From: an uncultured Eubacteriales bacterium
GTDB lineage: Bacteria; Bacillota; Clostridia; Lachnospirales; Lachnospiraceae
NCBI GenBank assembly: GCA_949292785.1
Contig: CASFBK010000003.1
Location: forward strand, 181,164-245,163
Direction: 5' to 3'
Length of the DNA stretch: 64,000 nucleotides
The position numbers and the translations under genes are program-made. Positions 1 through 8,030 of this stretch are shown here, piece by piece. Position 1 is the stretch's first letter; each line of letters opens with the position of its first letter. The notes beneath the pieces were generated by a model. It saw nothing but the letters and a program-made list of their open reading frames with translations, did not search any database and was not told the origin of the DNA.

Positions 1-754
1 TTTCTACTAATGTCTGAACCGCCCGTTCCCGGTAATAAGATATTGCATACACATCCAGGAACCGAAATAGACGGATATACTGCACCAGCTGTTCCTCTGT
101 TACCACTATCTTATGTTCCCTGAAGTAACATTCTATGGCAGTTTCCAACGTAAGGTTTGTATTGATAATCAGCTCTGTCAACACTTTATCGCACAGTTCT
201 TCACTATCCAATCCGCTGACAGCATCCAGTTCCTTTGGAATATAGCCTGCCGCTACATCTCTCGGAAGTCCTCCGGCATATAAAACATCTATCTCTCTAT
301 CCTGCCATGGAACGCTCTCTTTCTCCCATAGTGTGCCGCCATGTGGAACGAAATGAGCCGCCATAATATTAGGAAAGTATCTTTTGATAAAATCTACATG
401 ATTTTTATCTACGCAGATTGCAACTGTTTTTCGCGGCGCCATCTGCAGCTCCTGTAAGTAACAGACCGGATGGTCCACCAGAATATTAATACATAAAATT
501 CCAAGCTGTTCCCACAGCTTTTCTCCCGGCGACAGCTCCATATTTAATCCAACATTATTAAAGGTAATAACAGCATCTACCGGCTTTTGAATAAAGTTAT
601 AGAGTTGTCCAAAACTTTCCAAAAGCTGATTAGTAGCTAAAACAAAAACTTCTGCTTCGTGTTCTCTAAAATACTGTTCTATTCCTCTTGAAAATGCATC
701 CAACGTATCCCATGTACCCTGAATAAAAATAATTCTTCTTCTTTTCTTCATCAT
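1..754 (-). CDS. glycosyltransferase-like protein (DUF3880/CgeB-like), 3' end outside window
   Basis: The minus strand is open from ATG at 752-754 to the window edge, giving at least 251 residues with the C-terminus missing. The product starts MMKKRRRIIFIQGTWDTL and contains NILVDHPV and AHFVPHGG, which resemble the N-terminal DUF3880 half of CgeB-like family 1 glycosyltransferases. A catalytic GT1 half would be expected beyond the edge. In Lachnospiraceae such genes often lie beside flagellin, so flagellin or surface glycosylation is a reasonable inference. AGGAG lies about 20 bases before the ATG, which is far, so the start is uncertain (ATG at 749-751 is also possible). The gene is downstream of flagellin, separated by the flagellin terminator and a palindromic spacer. 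Confidence 0.6.
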   Translation of the reverse strand, partial: MMKKRRRIIFIQGTWDTLDAFSRGIEQYFREHEAEVFVLATNQLLESFGQLYNFIQKPVDAVITFNNVGLNMELSPGEKLWEQLGILCINILVDHPVCYLQELQMAPRKTVAICVDKNHVDFIKRYFPNIMAAHFVPHGGTLWEKESVPWQDREIDVLYAGGLPRDVAAGYIPKELDAVSGLDSEELCDKVLTELIINTNLTLETAIECYFREHKIVVTEEQLVQYIRLFRFLDVYAISYYRERAVQTLVE

Positions 755-793
755 ACTTTCTATCGTAAAGCTACTTCTCCTTTATGGGTTAAA

Positions 794-853
794 CAAAGTG
801 TGCTCCGCGCACTTTCGCGAATATACATTACCTATCAAGCGGAACACACTTTG
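794..853. repeat. imperfect inverted repeat, 15-bp arms
   Basis: The arms CAAAGTGTGCTCCGC (794-808) and GCGGAACACACTTTG (839-853) are inverted copies with one mismatch and a 30-base spacer. They lie in the noncoding gap between flagellin and the glycosyltransferase-like gene. Together with the second inverted repeat at 920-985 they make almost the whole gap palindromic, as in a small mobile or REP-like element. No coding potential is seen. Confidence 0.6.
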
Positions 854-919
854 CCGCGCCGAGCACAGTCGCTTGCGACATCATTCCACTTGTGCGAGTG
901 CGCATCCTGCACGCAGTGC

Positions 920-985
920 TTTTTACTCTATAGAAGTCACATTTTTACACTTTAACGCAATATGATATTTCCTATAGAGTAAAAA
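920..985. repeat. perfect 14-bp inverted repeat, MITE-like
   Basis: TTTTTACTCTATAG (920-933) and CTATAGAGTAAAAA (972-985) are perfect inverted copies flanking a 38-base A+T-rich spacer. The right arm abuts the flagellin terminator and supplies part of its T-tract on the minus strand. It could be a miniature inverted-repeat element or simply a second terminator arm. Copy number in the genome would decide. Confidence 0.5.
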
Positions 986-1010
986 AAGGAACCGGAAAAC
1001 CGGTTCCTTT
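981..1010 (-). terminator. intrinsic terminator of flagellin gene
   Basis: An 11-bp perfect stem (AAAGGAACCGG at 985-995, CCGGTTCCTTT at 1000-1010) has an AAAA loop. It is followed on the minus strand by a run of T, 16 bases beyond the flagellin stop codon. Confidence 0.9.
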
Positions 1011-1025
1011 TCGGTAGTCTTCAAA

Positions 1026-1850
1026 TTACTGAAGTAAGGATAATACACCCTGAGTACTCTGGTTAGCCTGAGCCAGCATAGACTGTCCAGCCTGAGCAAG
1101 AATGTTGTTCTTGCTGTATTCAACCATTTCTTCTGCCATATCAACGTCACGGATACGAGATTCAGCAGACTGAGTATTTTCAGAAATGTTGTCCAAGTTA
1201 GCAATGGTATGCTCTAATCTGTTCTGTAATGCACCTAAGTAAGAACGCTGTTTAGATACATTATCAATAGCGCTCTGAATCTTTGTCATAGCAGATCCTG
1301 CTGCATCAAAGGAAGATACAGATAATGCACTTGCACCATTTCTTACTCCAATTGCAGAAGATTCCATGTTGCTTATGCTAATAACAATGTTCTGTTTCTC
1401 AAGAGCACCAATCTGAAGGTTCTTTCCGGAGAAGTTACCATCCAATAAGTTCTGTGTATTGAACTGTGTAGTAGAACGGATTCTGTCAATTTCATCTGTT
1501 AAAGCATTGATTTCTTCCTGAATTGCATTTCTATCAATTGTGGTATTGGTATCGTTAGCAGCCTGAGTTGCTAATTCGTTCATTCTCTGTAAGATAGAAT
1601 GAGTTTCATTTAATGCACCTTCAGCTACCTGAATAGCGGAAATACCATCCTGAGCATTGTCAGAAGCTTTGTTTAATCCTCTGATCTGGCTTCTCATTTT
1701 TTCAGAAATAGACAATCCAGCAGCATCATCACCTGCACGGTTGATTCTGTATCCAGAAGATAATTTTTCTGTGGACTTAGCCTGTGCGTTTGTTGTGATG
1801 CCTAACATTCTGTTTGCGTTCATTGCCTGCATGTTGTGTTGTACTACCAT
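1026..1850 (-). CDS. fliC: flagellin, short form (274 aa)
   Basis: Filament subunit exported by the flagellar type III apparatus. The N-terminal D0/D1 region (MVVQHNMQAMNANRML, then the conserved KLSSGYRINRAGDDAAGL) and the C-terminal helix ending QANQSTQGVLSLLQ are intact. The central variable part is only about 50 residues, so this is a minimal flagellin without large D2/D3 domains. The start at 1850 is chosen because it gives the canonical N-terminus and has AAGGAGG nine bases upstream; the longer open frame to 2009 runs through the promoter. The gene has its own sigma-28-type promoter and a leader with a CsrA-type hairpin. It is the last gene of the flagellar run and is followed by a strong terminator. 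Confidence 0.97.
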   Translation of the reverse strand: MVVQHNMQAMNANRMLGITTNAQAKSTEKLSSGYRINRAGDDAAGLSISEKMRSQIRGLNKASDNAQDGISAIQVAEGALNETHSILQRMNELATQAANDTNTTIDRNAIQEEINALTDEIDRIRSTTQFNTQNLLDGNFSGKNLQIGALEKQNIVISISNMESSAIGVRNGASALSVSSFDAAGSAMTKIQSAIDNVSKQRSYLGALQNRLEHTIANLDNISENTQSAESRIRDVDMAEEMVEYSKNNILAQAGQSMLAQANQSTQGVLSLLQ

Positions 1851-1856
1851 AATATT

Positions 1857-1892
1857 ATTCCTCCTTGAATATGCTGCAGCTTCCATGCTGCA
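1857..1892 (-). promoter_or_regulatory. flagellin leader hairpin and SD: probable CsrA-binding sites
   Basis: In the flagellin mRNA leader a 6-bp stem (UGCAGC/GCUGCA, 1875-1892) displays AUGGAA in its loop, that is, an A-N-GGA motif in a hairpin loop. The Shine-Dalgarno CAAGGAGGA (1859-1867) offers a second GGA site. This two-site layout matches CsrA control of hag in Bacillus subtilis, where FliW antagonises CsrA. Both csrA and fliW lie about 4 kb upstream in the same gene cluster. CsrA binding here is inferred from sequence. Confidence 0.65.
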
Positions 1893-1978
1893 AAAAATTA
1901 GTTTGTGAGTTCCCTTCCGGCCGTACGCTCCATCGGGTACTATCACTGAAGCTTTAGTAATCTTGCTTACTTGTATTT

Positions 1979-2006
1979 TATATCGGAAAGTTTTTCCGAT
2001 ACTTAA
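1979..2006 (-). promoter_or_regulatory. sigma-28 (SigD/FliA) promoter of flagellin
   Basis: On the minus strand TTAAGTAT (1999-2006), a 12-base gap and CCGATATA (1979-1986) match the flagellar sigma factor consensus TAAAGTTT-N11-GCCGATAA in both boxes and spacing. The implied leader is about 120 bases. Confidence 0.88.
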
Positions 2007-2039
2007 CACCTAATTTAAATTTTTTTTATTTTTTTCTAT

Positions 2040-2519
2040 TTATTTTTTCTTATCCACAAATTGTGAATCTACTACATTGGTTCTGGTCATATTTTTATAA
2101 TACTGGCTCGCCGCCTTGGTAGTGGTACGTGCTTTGCGAATCTCTTTCTTTACGGTAGAAAATTTTTGGACTGCCAGTTCACGATTTCGCTGCTCCTGCG
2201 CCTGTATGGTGGCGCTTTTATCCGTAACCTCGCGTATTAATTCCTGCATTTTCTTTATCTCATCCCGATAAGTCTCTTTTTCTTTTCCAAGAACTTCTCT
2301 TACCCGGTTGTAAACTTGTTCAAATCCATCATCCAACTGGTTCAGCTGGTCAATCAAATCACCTTTTTCTTTTAGATTTTCTTCTAATCGTTCCGGTGGC
2401 TGGCTCTCATCTGTAAAAATGATTCTTTGTTCCTTATTTTTTTCAATAATCAAATCCAATATCTGATTCTTTTTTTCAAGACTCTGCCTTAAAACTGCTA
2501 TATATTCCTTATCCTGCAT
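2040..2519 (-). CDS. FliT/FlgN-like flagellar export chaperone (159 aa)
   Basis: A small, highly charged, helical protein starting MQDKEYIAVLRQSLEKKN, with long amphipathic heptad-like stretches and a basic C-terminus ending VDKKK. Position directly after fliS and before flagellin is where FliT-type chaperones for FliD or other filament-tip proteins are usually encoded. Sequence similarity to FliT or FlgN is weak by eye, so the role rests largely on context. The start at 2519 is preferred over the longer frame (2633) because GGGAGG lies five bases upstream and the longer frame would overlap fliS and the stem-loop between the two genes. Confidence 0.65.
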   Translation of the reverse strand: MQDKEYIAVLRQSLEKKNQILDLIIEKNKEQRIIFTDESQPPERLEENLKEKGDLIDQLNQLDDGFEQVYNRVREVLGKEKETYRDEIKKMQELIREVTDKSATIQAQEQRNRELAVQKFSTVKKEIRKARTTTKAASQYYKNMTRTNVVDSQFVDKKK

Positions 2520-2549
2520 GGCAACCTCCCATATACGTCCGTAAATGCA

Positions 2550-2585
2550 GTAAGGGGCTACTGCTGTTCCTGCAATAGCCCCTAC
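2550..2585 (-). promoter_or_regulatory. intercistronic stem-loop between fliS and fliT-like gene
   Basis: On the minus strand GTAGGGGCTATTGC pairs with GCAGTAGCCCCTTAC around a short loop, giving a stable G+C-rich stem. No T-run follows on that strand, so it may be an mRNA processing or stabilising element or a leaky terminator. Confidence 0.55.
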
Positions 2586-2592
2586 TTTAAGT

Positions 2593-2967
2593 CTATTGTT
2601 TTGCACGAACCATAACTTCTTTCCATGTATCACGCATGGTACGAAGATGCTTCAATACCTCTTCTAGTATATCCTTATCTTTTTTCATATTGGCTTCTAC
2701 CAAACGATCATAAATGTACACATAAACTTTTTCAAAATCCTCTGCTACCGGATATTTGTGATCTAAGGTAGCACGGAATTCTTCTATGATATTTTCTACT
2801 TTTACAATATTGATATGGGCCTTTTGGATATCGTTACGTTCAATTGCTGCAATGGCAATATTACAAAACTTGATTGCTCCTTCATACAACATGAGAGTCA
2901 ATTCCCCTGGTGAAGCTGTCATAAGTTTACTGTTGTTATAAGCTGCATATCCCTGGTTTGCAATCAT
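2593..2967 (-). CDS. fliS: flagellin chaperone FliS (124 aa)
   Basis: Cytoplasmic chaperone that caps the C-terminal helix of unpolymerised flagellin before export. The N-terminus (GYAAYNNSKLMTASPGEL, then LMLYEGAIKF) and the YDRLVEAN segment are typical of FliS, and the length matches the family. AAGGAGG is placed ten bases before the ATG. It follows fliD by 24 bases, as in other Firmicutes. A second, divergent FliS is encoded at 49379-49855 beside another flagellin. Confidence 0.96.
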   Translation of the reverse strand: MIANQGYAAYNNSKLMTASPGELTLMLYEGAIKFCNIAIAAIERNDIQKAHINIVKVENIIEEFRATLDHKYPVAEDFEKVYVYIYDRLVEANMKKDKDILEEVLKHLRTMRDTWKEVMVRAKQ

Positions 2968-2991
2968 CCGTTATTATCCTCCTTGATTCTT

Positions 2992-5244
2992 TTAGGATGT
3001 TCCTAATAAGCCACTTAACGCGCTTGTCTGACTTTGCAGCTTTGATAGCGCTGTTTCCATTGCAGAGAATTTATTATAGTAATACTCCTCCATAGAGGAT
3101 ACTTTTTCTTCCCATTTCTTAATGGTTTTTGTGTATTCATCATACTCACTCTGCATGCTCTTGTCATTGTAAATGGTATAAATACTGTGATTGGTGGTAC
3201 TTGTTCCCATCTTATCATTCAATGCATCATAGAAATTACTGGTCAACTGCTGGAAGAATTCCTGTACGGAATCCGGGTCTTCCTGAAGCGCCTTCAGCAG
3301 TTTATCTGTATTTCCTGAAGTCAGCTCATCATCCGGGTCTCCATCAATATGGAAACAGGAGCCTTCATTTTCCTCTGCTGCAAAATATCCCTGTGTCTTA
3401 ATACCAAAGCTGGAAAGGCTGTATGTCTTACCATTGCTGAGTGTAAAGCTCTTGGACATTGCAGTGGTCATGAGGTTCATAACAGAAGACAGAGTATCAT
3501 CTCTTCTGAGAAGAGCGTCCTTAATCTTCTTCTCCCATTTCTCAATCTCTGTATCTGTCATCGCATCCTTCTCATCATCTGTGAGAGGCTCGTATCCCTT
3601 AGAAGACTCCGCATTATAAAGCGTATCCATCTCTTTAATCAACTCGTTGTACTGTGTCAGGAAGTCCTTGATAGTATCATACATTCCCTGAACGTTGGCA
3701 GAGGTTGTGATGCTGATTTCTTCTCCGTTGGTTTCCTGCAATGCCGTAATCGTCAGACCATTTACCGTAATGCTGTTGCTGGCTGATGTGTATATTGCAC
3801 CATTTAATTCAATCTCTGCATCCTGAGCTGCTACCTGCACTGCACTACTATAAGCCGCAGGATTGTTAATCTGGTCTACTGCAAAGTTAATCTTATCCCT
3901 AAGGGCAGCTACACTTTCTGCTGTAGTGGTATCCTCACTAGCCGGTGCTGCTCCTGTAAGAAGTGCATACTCCTGTATATAGGCATTTTTCTCTGCAATG
4001 GCTTCTGTATTGGCTGTAATCTGATTGTTGTTTTCTTCCATCTGAGCTGTCCAACCATCTGTTACATGCTGAATGTCCGCTGCGCCTCCCTGAACATATG
4101 CCATACGAACTAAATCTCTATCACTTGCATTATCATCTTCCGCTTCAAATTTCTTTACGGTAGAAGCATAACCTTCTATTTTTTTCCAGGTTTCATCATC
4201 TGCGCCAAGCTGTCCCTTTAACTCATCCAGGCGGGTTTTTTCATCATCTGTCAAGTCATCCTGCTTCGTCAACAAATTTGCCAGTTCCTGCTGTTCTGCT
4301 GCGGTCAGGTTCTGGTCTACGATTTCATTGCCATCTGCATCCAGAACAGGATTACCGTCTGCATCTACTCTGGTGGTTCCTGCTTTCAACGCCTCTTTTA
4401 ATTCACGGTAATTATTAGCATAACTGATTTTACTTAACAGGTTGGTATTCTCTGTCTTTCTGTTGGCAGAATCCTGTTGCAGCTCCTTAATACTTCCTGC
4501 AGTGGAAGCATCTCCCTGATATGTATTGATGGTCTCCAAAATGTTTGCCAATTCATCATCTGTTGTATTTTCATAAGCTGCCCACGCTGCATAAGCATCT
4601 GAATTGGAAGACTTATTTACATAGATACCTAATCCCTGCAATGCTGCAATACCATTTGCATCCGTTGCCGTCAACGCAAAGTCATTTTCAACTCCACTGT
4701 CCTTTGCACTTACGAACATTCTCTTATTCGTCGCATCATAGTTAGCAGAGATTCCCGCACTATTTAACTTATTTACCACATCATTGACAGTCATATCAGC
4801 TGTCAGTGTAATATTTGTAGTTCCTGACTTAGTAGTAACCGCAATAGACGCATCTCCTGTTACGCCCAGTTCACTTAACTTGGTAGAGCTGCTGACACTA
4901 CTGTCGAGCTTAGCTCCGGTAATATATCCGGTCTTTGCAACCTTATTAATCTTAAGGCTCTGGGTTCCATTGATTGCACTATTTGATGCCGATACTGTTG
5001 CCTTGGTGGTATCAGAACAGGTCGTTGTCTTTTTGTTATAAGAAGTGGACAACCTCAGGTTACCCAGCTTCTTGTAAAGGCTGTTTACCTTCTTGTTCAA
5101 CTCTTTCCAGGCATCCATCTTCCATTCCAGTGTTGTCTGTGACTTTACATATTTATCTTTTTTGGTACTGTAAGCCGATACCAGTTCCTGTACAAGGGAA
5201 TCTGTGTCTAATCCCGAAATGAGACCTGATACTCTAATTGCCAT
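2992..5244 (-). CDS. fliD: flagellar filament cap protein FliD (750 aa)
   Basis: Forms the distal cap under which flagellin monomers are inserted. The conserved N-terminus (MAIRVSGLISGLDTDSLVQ) and the C-terminal coiled segment with YYNKFSAMETALSKLQSQTS are present. At 750 residues it is longer than the roughly 450-600 usual in Bacilli. The extra length is in the central surface-exposed part (about residues 230-420), which is rich in Asp, Gln and Ala and contains a small internal repeat, VDADGNPVLDADGNEIVD. It is preceded by flaG and followed by fliS. AGGAGG lies before the ATG. Confidence 0.95.
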   Translation of the reverse strand: MAIRVSGLISGLDTDSLVQELVSAYSTKKDKYVKSQTTLEWKMDAWKELNKKVNSLYKKLGNLRLSTSYNKKTTTCSDTTKATVSASNSAINGTQSLKINKVAKTGYITGAKLDSSVSSSTKLSELGVTGDASIAVTTKSGTTNITLTADMTVNDVVNKLNSAGISANYDATNKRMFVSAKDSGVENDFALTATDANGIAALQGLGIYVNKSSNSDAYAAWAAYENTTDDELANILETINTYQGDASTAGSIKELQQDSANRKTENTNLLSKISYANNYRELKEALKAGTTRVDADGNPVLDADGNEIVDQNLTAAEQQELANLLTKQDDLTDDEKTRLDELKGQLGADDETWKKIEGYASTVKKFEAEDDNASDRDLVRMAYVQGGAADIQHVTDGWTAQMEENNNQITANTEAIAEKNAYIQEYALLTGAAPASEDTTTAESVAALRDKINFAVDQINNPAAYSSAVQVAAQDAEIELNGAIYTSASNSITVNGLTITALQETNGEEISITTSANVQGMYDTIKDFLTQYNELIKEMDTLYNAESSKGYEPLTDDEKDAMTDTEIEKWEKKIKDALLRRDDTLSSVMNLMTTAMSKSFTLSNGKTYSLSSFGIKTQGYFAAEENEGSCFHIDGDPDDELTSGNTDKLLKALQEDPDSVQEFFQQLTSNFYDALNDKMGTSTTNHSIYTIYNDKSMQSEYDEYTKTIKKWEEKVSSMEEYYYNKFSAMETALSKLQSQTSALSGLLGTS

Positions 5245-5255
5245 ATGTATTCCTC

Positions 5256-5672
5256 CTATCTTTTTTCATCCACCAGAAGTCCCGCCAATTCCCAGACCTT
5301 GGCTATCATGTCAAGTGTCTTCTCCGGCGGATACTCTTTTATCACTTCTTTGGAATCCTTATCCACAATCTTAATGGTAACACGATTTGTCTCCTCATGG
5401 ATTCCAAATACCGCTTCTGAATTAGGTACTCTTTTGTTAATCTCTTCTACAGCCTTCTTCAATGCCTCGGTTGGTAACTGCAGCTTATTCTCTGCTGCAT
5501 CGTTTCCACCGTCTATATTAAGCTCCACATTCTGCCAATTCACATTACTGTTATTCTTCCATTCACTGGCTCCTGCTCCACTTCCTGCTTCGACATTGGC
5601 TGTCTCTGCTACCGATTTCTGGCTACTTCCCTGATATGCCATTCCGGTGCTTTTCACTGCTTCTATTGCCAT
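5256..5672 (-). CDS. flaG: FlaG family protein (138 aa)
   Basis: FlaG proteins affect filament length and are commonly encoded just before fliD. The C-terminal two thirds (LPTEALKKAVEEINKRVP, then VFGIHEETNRVTIKIVDKDS and VIKEYPPEKTLDMIAKV) carry the family pattern. The N-terminal 50 residues are polar and low in complexity. GGAGGTG precedes the ATG. The gap to fliD is 11 bases, so the two are co-transcribed. Confidence 0.93.
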   Translation of the reverse strand: MAIEAVKSTGMAYQGSSQKSVAETANVEAGSGAGASEWKNNSNVNWQNVELNIDGGNDAAENKLQLPTEALKKAVEEINKRVPNSEAVFGIHEETNRVTIKIVDKDSKEVIKEYPPEKTLDMIAKVWELAGLLVDEKR

Positions 5673-5782
5673 CTTAACCCACCTCCGTGTGATGTACGAA
5701 ACAGCCGAATCGGCAATATCCGGCTGTATCCATATGTTTTCCTATTTTAGTTATCGGTATTTTTCTTTAAAAATTAATGATT

Positions 5783-5998
5783 TTATAATATATTTTTTAA
5801 TGCCTCCAGGCTCTCTGAAGTAATTGCCGCTTTATTTTCTTCCTCTATCTGCAGATATACTTCTTTCCGGTAAACAGGAACTTCCTTTGGTGCACTGATT
5901 CCAATCTTCACCTGGTCGCCACGCATTTCCAGAATACTGATTTCAATGTTATTGTTAATAATAATAGATTCGCCTTTTTTTCTGGTTAATGCCAGCAT
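5783..5998 (-). CDS. csrA: carbon storage regulator CsrA (71 aa)
   Basis: RNA-binding dimer that recognises A-N-GGA in hairpin loops. In Firmicutes it represses flagellin translation until FliW is freed by flagellin export. The sequence begins MLALTRKKGESIIINNN, the signature beta strand, and continues with VKIGISAPKEVPVYRKEVY. The ATG at 5998 is chosen over an in-frame GTG nine bases upstream because it gives the canonical N-terminus. The fliW stop codon ends two bases before this ATG, so the pair is likely translationally coupled. Confidence 0.97.
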   Translation of the reverse strand: MLALTRKKGESIIINNNIEISILEMRGDQVKIGISAPKEVPVYRKEVYLQIEEENKAAITSESLEALKNIL

Positions 5999-5999
5999 C

Positions 6000-6464
6000 C
6001 TATTCACCTGCCTTTGTTTTTTTGTTCTGCAAAATATCGTATATCATGTATTTTACAGGAAAACTATCATCTATAATTAACTGCTCTGCTTTTAATTCAT
6101 CTACATTGATAACGATAGGTGCTTTTAAATTGACACTTAACTTCTTGATATCAGACGGTACCGTGACCGTTACCAGCACATACGTGTTTTCCTCCGTGAG
6201 ATTTCCGAGACTTTTTAGCATTTCATGCTCCACTTGAGGATTATAGTCTTCTTTTACTAACAACGGGTCCATGACCGGAAGCGCAAAGGAAGGTTCATCC
6301 AAAGACTGTAACCAGGAAATGTTTTTCCGCTCTCCATCTTCTGCCTCGTCAAAAATCAATGTAAACTGTTTGCAATCCGGAAAACCAATAATTCCATTTT
6401 CAAAACAGATTATCTTATCTTTTTCAATCTCAATTTCCCCAAAAAGTCTTGTATTTACCTTCAT
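6000..6464 (-). CDS. fliW: flagellar assembly factor FliW (154 aa)
   Basis: FliW binds either flagellin or CsrA; when flagellin is exported, FliW sequesters CsrA and frees flagellin mRNA for translation. The N-terminus TRLFGEIEIEKDKIICFENG followed by GIIGFP, and the later VTVTVPSDIKKLSVNLKAPI, are diagnostic. It sits between flgL and csrA in the order common to Firmicutes. GGAGG precedes the ATG. Stop and csrA start are almost adjacent, which favours a fixed protein ratio. Confidence 0.96.
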   Translation of the reverse strand: MKVNTRLFGEIEIEKDKIICFENGIIGFPDCKQFTLIFDEAEDGERKNISWLQSLDEPSFALPVMDPLLVKEDYNPQVEHEMLKSLGNLTEENTYVLVTVTVPSDIKKLSVNLKAPIVINVDELKAEQLIIDDSFPVKYMIYDILQNKKTKAGE

Positions 6465-6482
6465 CTGTTCTCCTCCAACTTA

Positions 6483-8018
6483 TTATAAGTAATTTAACAA
6501 GGTCTGTCCGTTTGCCTTTGCAGAAGCCTGTAAAGATGCCTGATATGCAGTATAGGCTGATGTGAATTCAATAATGATATCTGATAAATCCTTATCTTCA
6601 TTATTGGATTTCAATTCTTCATAAGTTGCCTGCTGATTGGACATTCTGTTTTTTGTCAGTGCCAGACGGTCTGCACGGCTTCCCAAATCCGTGGTTGCCA
6701 ATACCACATCACTCAGATAACCGTCAAACTTACCAATGCCCTGTGAATAGAGCTTTTGCATATTGTCATCGGCATAATCGGCTTCCTTCTGTGCAGCTTC
6801 TAACCACTGGCTTAAGCCTTCCTGAGATGCTGCATCTGCATACTGGGTCTCTTCCATCATGCTCTTAATCTTATCTACCTTGTCATGCGCCGCAATGGCT
6901 GCCTGCACTGCATCGGTCAAATCATCAATATCTCGTCCAATGGAGGAATTGAATACATCAGAGCCCTGTGTATTTACTACCAGTGTCTGGTTAAATGCAA
7001 TGGTATAGGAGATCTCCTGATTTTCTTTGGTATAGGTTATCACATTCGCCGGGTCGGTAATATTCTGACAGTCAAAATACTGTTCCGGTCTCAGTTCTCC
7101 GTTCTTAAATCCTTCTTTTGTATAAGTAGCGGTCAACTGCATCCGATTACTGTTTATCTGATTTGCCACATCTTTTCCAAGAATCAGCTCACCGGTCTCT
7201 TTTAAGTAAATCACTTCGTTATCTGCTACCTGATAGCCGCCAGCTGCCCAATCATCGTAGCTCAGGTCGGTGGTTACGTCAACCGTCTGTGTTGCTCCGT
7301 TCTCATCGGTATAAGTATAAGTATTTAATGCTGTTTCTGTTCCGTCTGCCGCAATGTATTTCAAATCATCTGCATTCATGTCTCCCAGATTATCATAAGA
7401 CAAACGAATTCTTTTGTTATTTACCTGCTGTGGCAAATCTGCTACAGCAACTCCGCCCTGAATATCAAGGCTTGACGTAGGTACTGTGACCAAATTGCTG
7501 TAATATGACTTTTCTTCAATATTTTCGTAGGATATCGGTTCTTTAATACTGTATTTTATCTCAGAATCATCCTTCAAAAAGGTCATAGTGGAGTTGGTCT
7601 TATATCCGGTAAATACAGTTCTTCCTGCATAATCTGCATTACTTTCTGCATAAACCTGTTTCCGCAGGGATTGAAGATTCTTTAAAATCGCATTTCTGTC
7701 TTCTGCTGTAAGCGAGTCATTTGCGCCGGCATCACACTGGGTACGCACCGTAGTCAGAATGTCTTTCATATTCTTTAGTGCACTTTCTGTAATCTCCATC
7801 CAGGATTCTGCATCGGGAATATTTTTCTCGTAATACTGATTCAACTCGTTCAGATTACTTCTTAAACGCAAAGCACGAATTGCAACCACCGGGTCTTCCG
7901 AAGGTCTGGAAATCTTCTTCTGACTGGACATCTGATTATTCAGCGTATTCACCATGAGCTTATTGGTATTCATGTTGCTCATGCTGTTTTTGCTAATCAT
8001 ACTATTAGTAATTCTCAT
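6483..8018 (-). CDS. flgL: flagellar hook-filament junction protein FlgL (511 aa)
   Basis: Second junction protein joining hook (via FlgK) to filament. The N-terminus MRITNSMISKNSMSNMN and the KKISRPSEDPVVAIRALRLR helix are typical, as is the C-terminal helix QASLQASAKANGQTLLNYL. It is longer than the roughly 300 residues usual in Bacillus; the extra sequence is a central variable domain (about residues 140-370). AAGGAGG lies upstream, and it follows the second flgK by 12 bases. Confidence 0.93.
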   Translation of the reverse strand: MRITNSMISKNSMSNMNTNKLMVNTLNNQMSSQKKISRPSEDPVVAIRALRLRSNLNELNQYYEKNIPDAESWMEITESALKNMKDILTTVRTQCDAGANDSLTAEDRNAILKNLQSLRKQVYAESNADYAGRTVFTGYKTNSTMTFLKDDSEIKYSIKEPISYENIEEKSYYSNLVTVPTSSLDIQGGVAVADLPQQVNNKRIRLSYDNLGDMNADDLKYIAADGTETALNTYTYTDENGATQTVDVTTDLSYDDWAAGGYQVADNEVIYLKETGELILGKDVANQINSNRMQLTATYTKEGFKNGELRPEQYFDCQNITDPANVITYTKENQEISYTIAFNQTLVVNTQGSDVFNSSIGRDIDDLTDAVQAAIAAHDKVDKIKSMMEETQYADAASQEGLSQWLEAAQKEADYADDNMQKLYSQGIGKFDGYLSDVVLATTDLGSRADRLALTKNRMSNQQATYEELKSNNEDKDLSDIIIEFTSAYTAYQASLQASAKANGQTLLNYL

Positions 8019-8030
8019 TTAAGTTCCTCC

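Noticed and set aside
1851-2009. N-terminal extension of the short flagellin
   Set aside because: The extra codons run through the CsrA-type leader and the sigma-28 promoter; the canonical flagellin start with AAGGAGG is at 1850.
3129-5222. Several plus-strand open frames inside fliD
   Set aside because: They are shadows of the minus-strand gene, lack ribosome sites and have biased composition.
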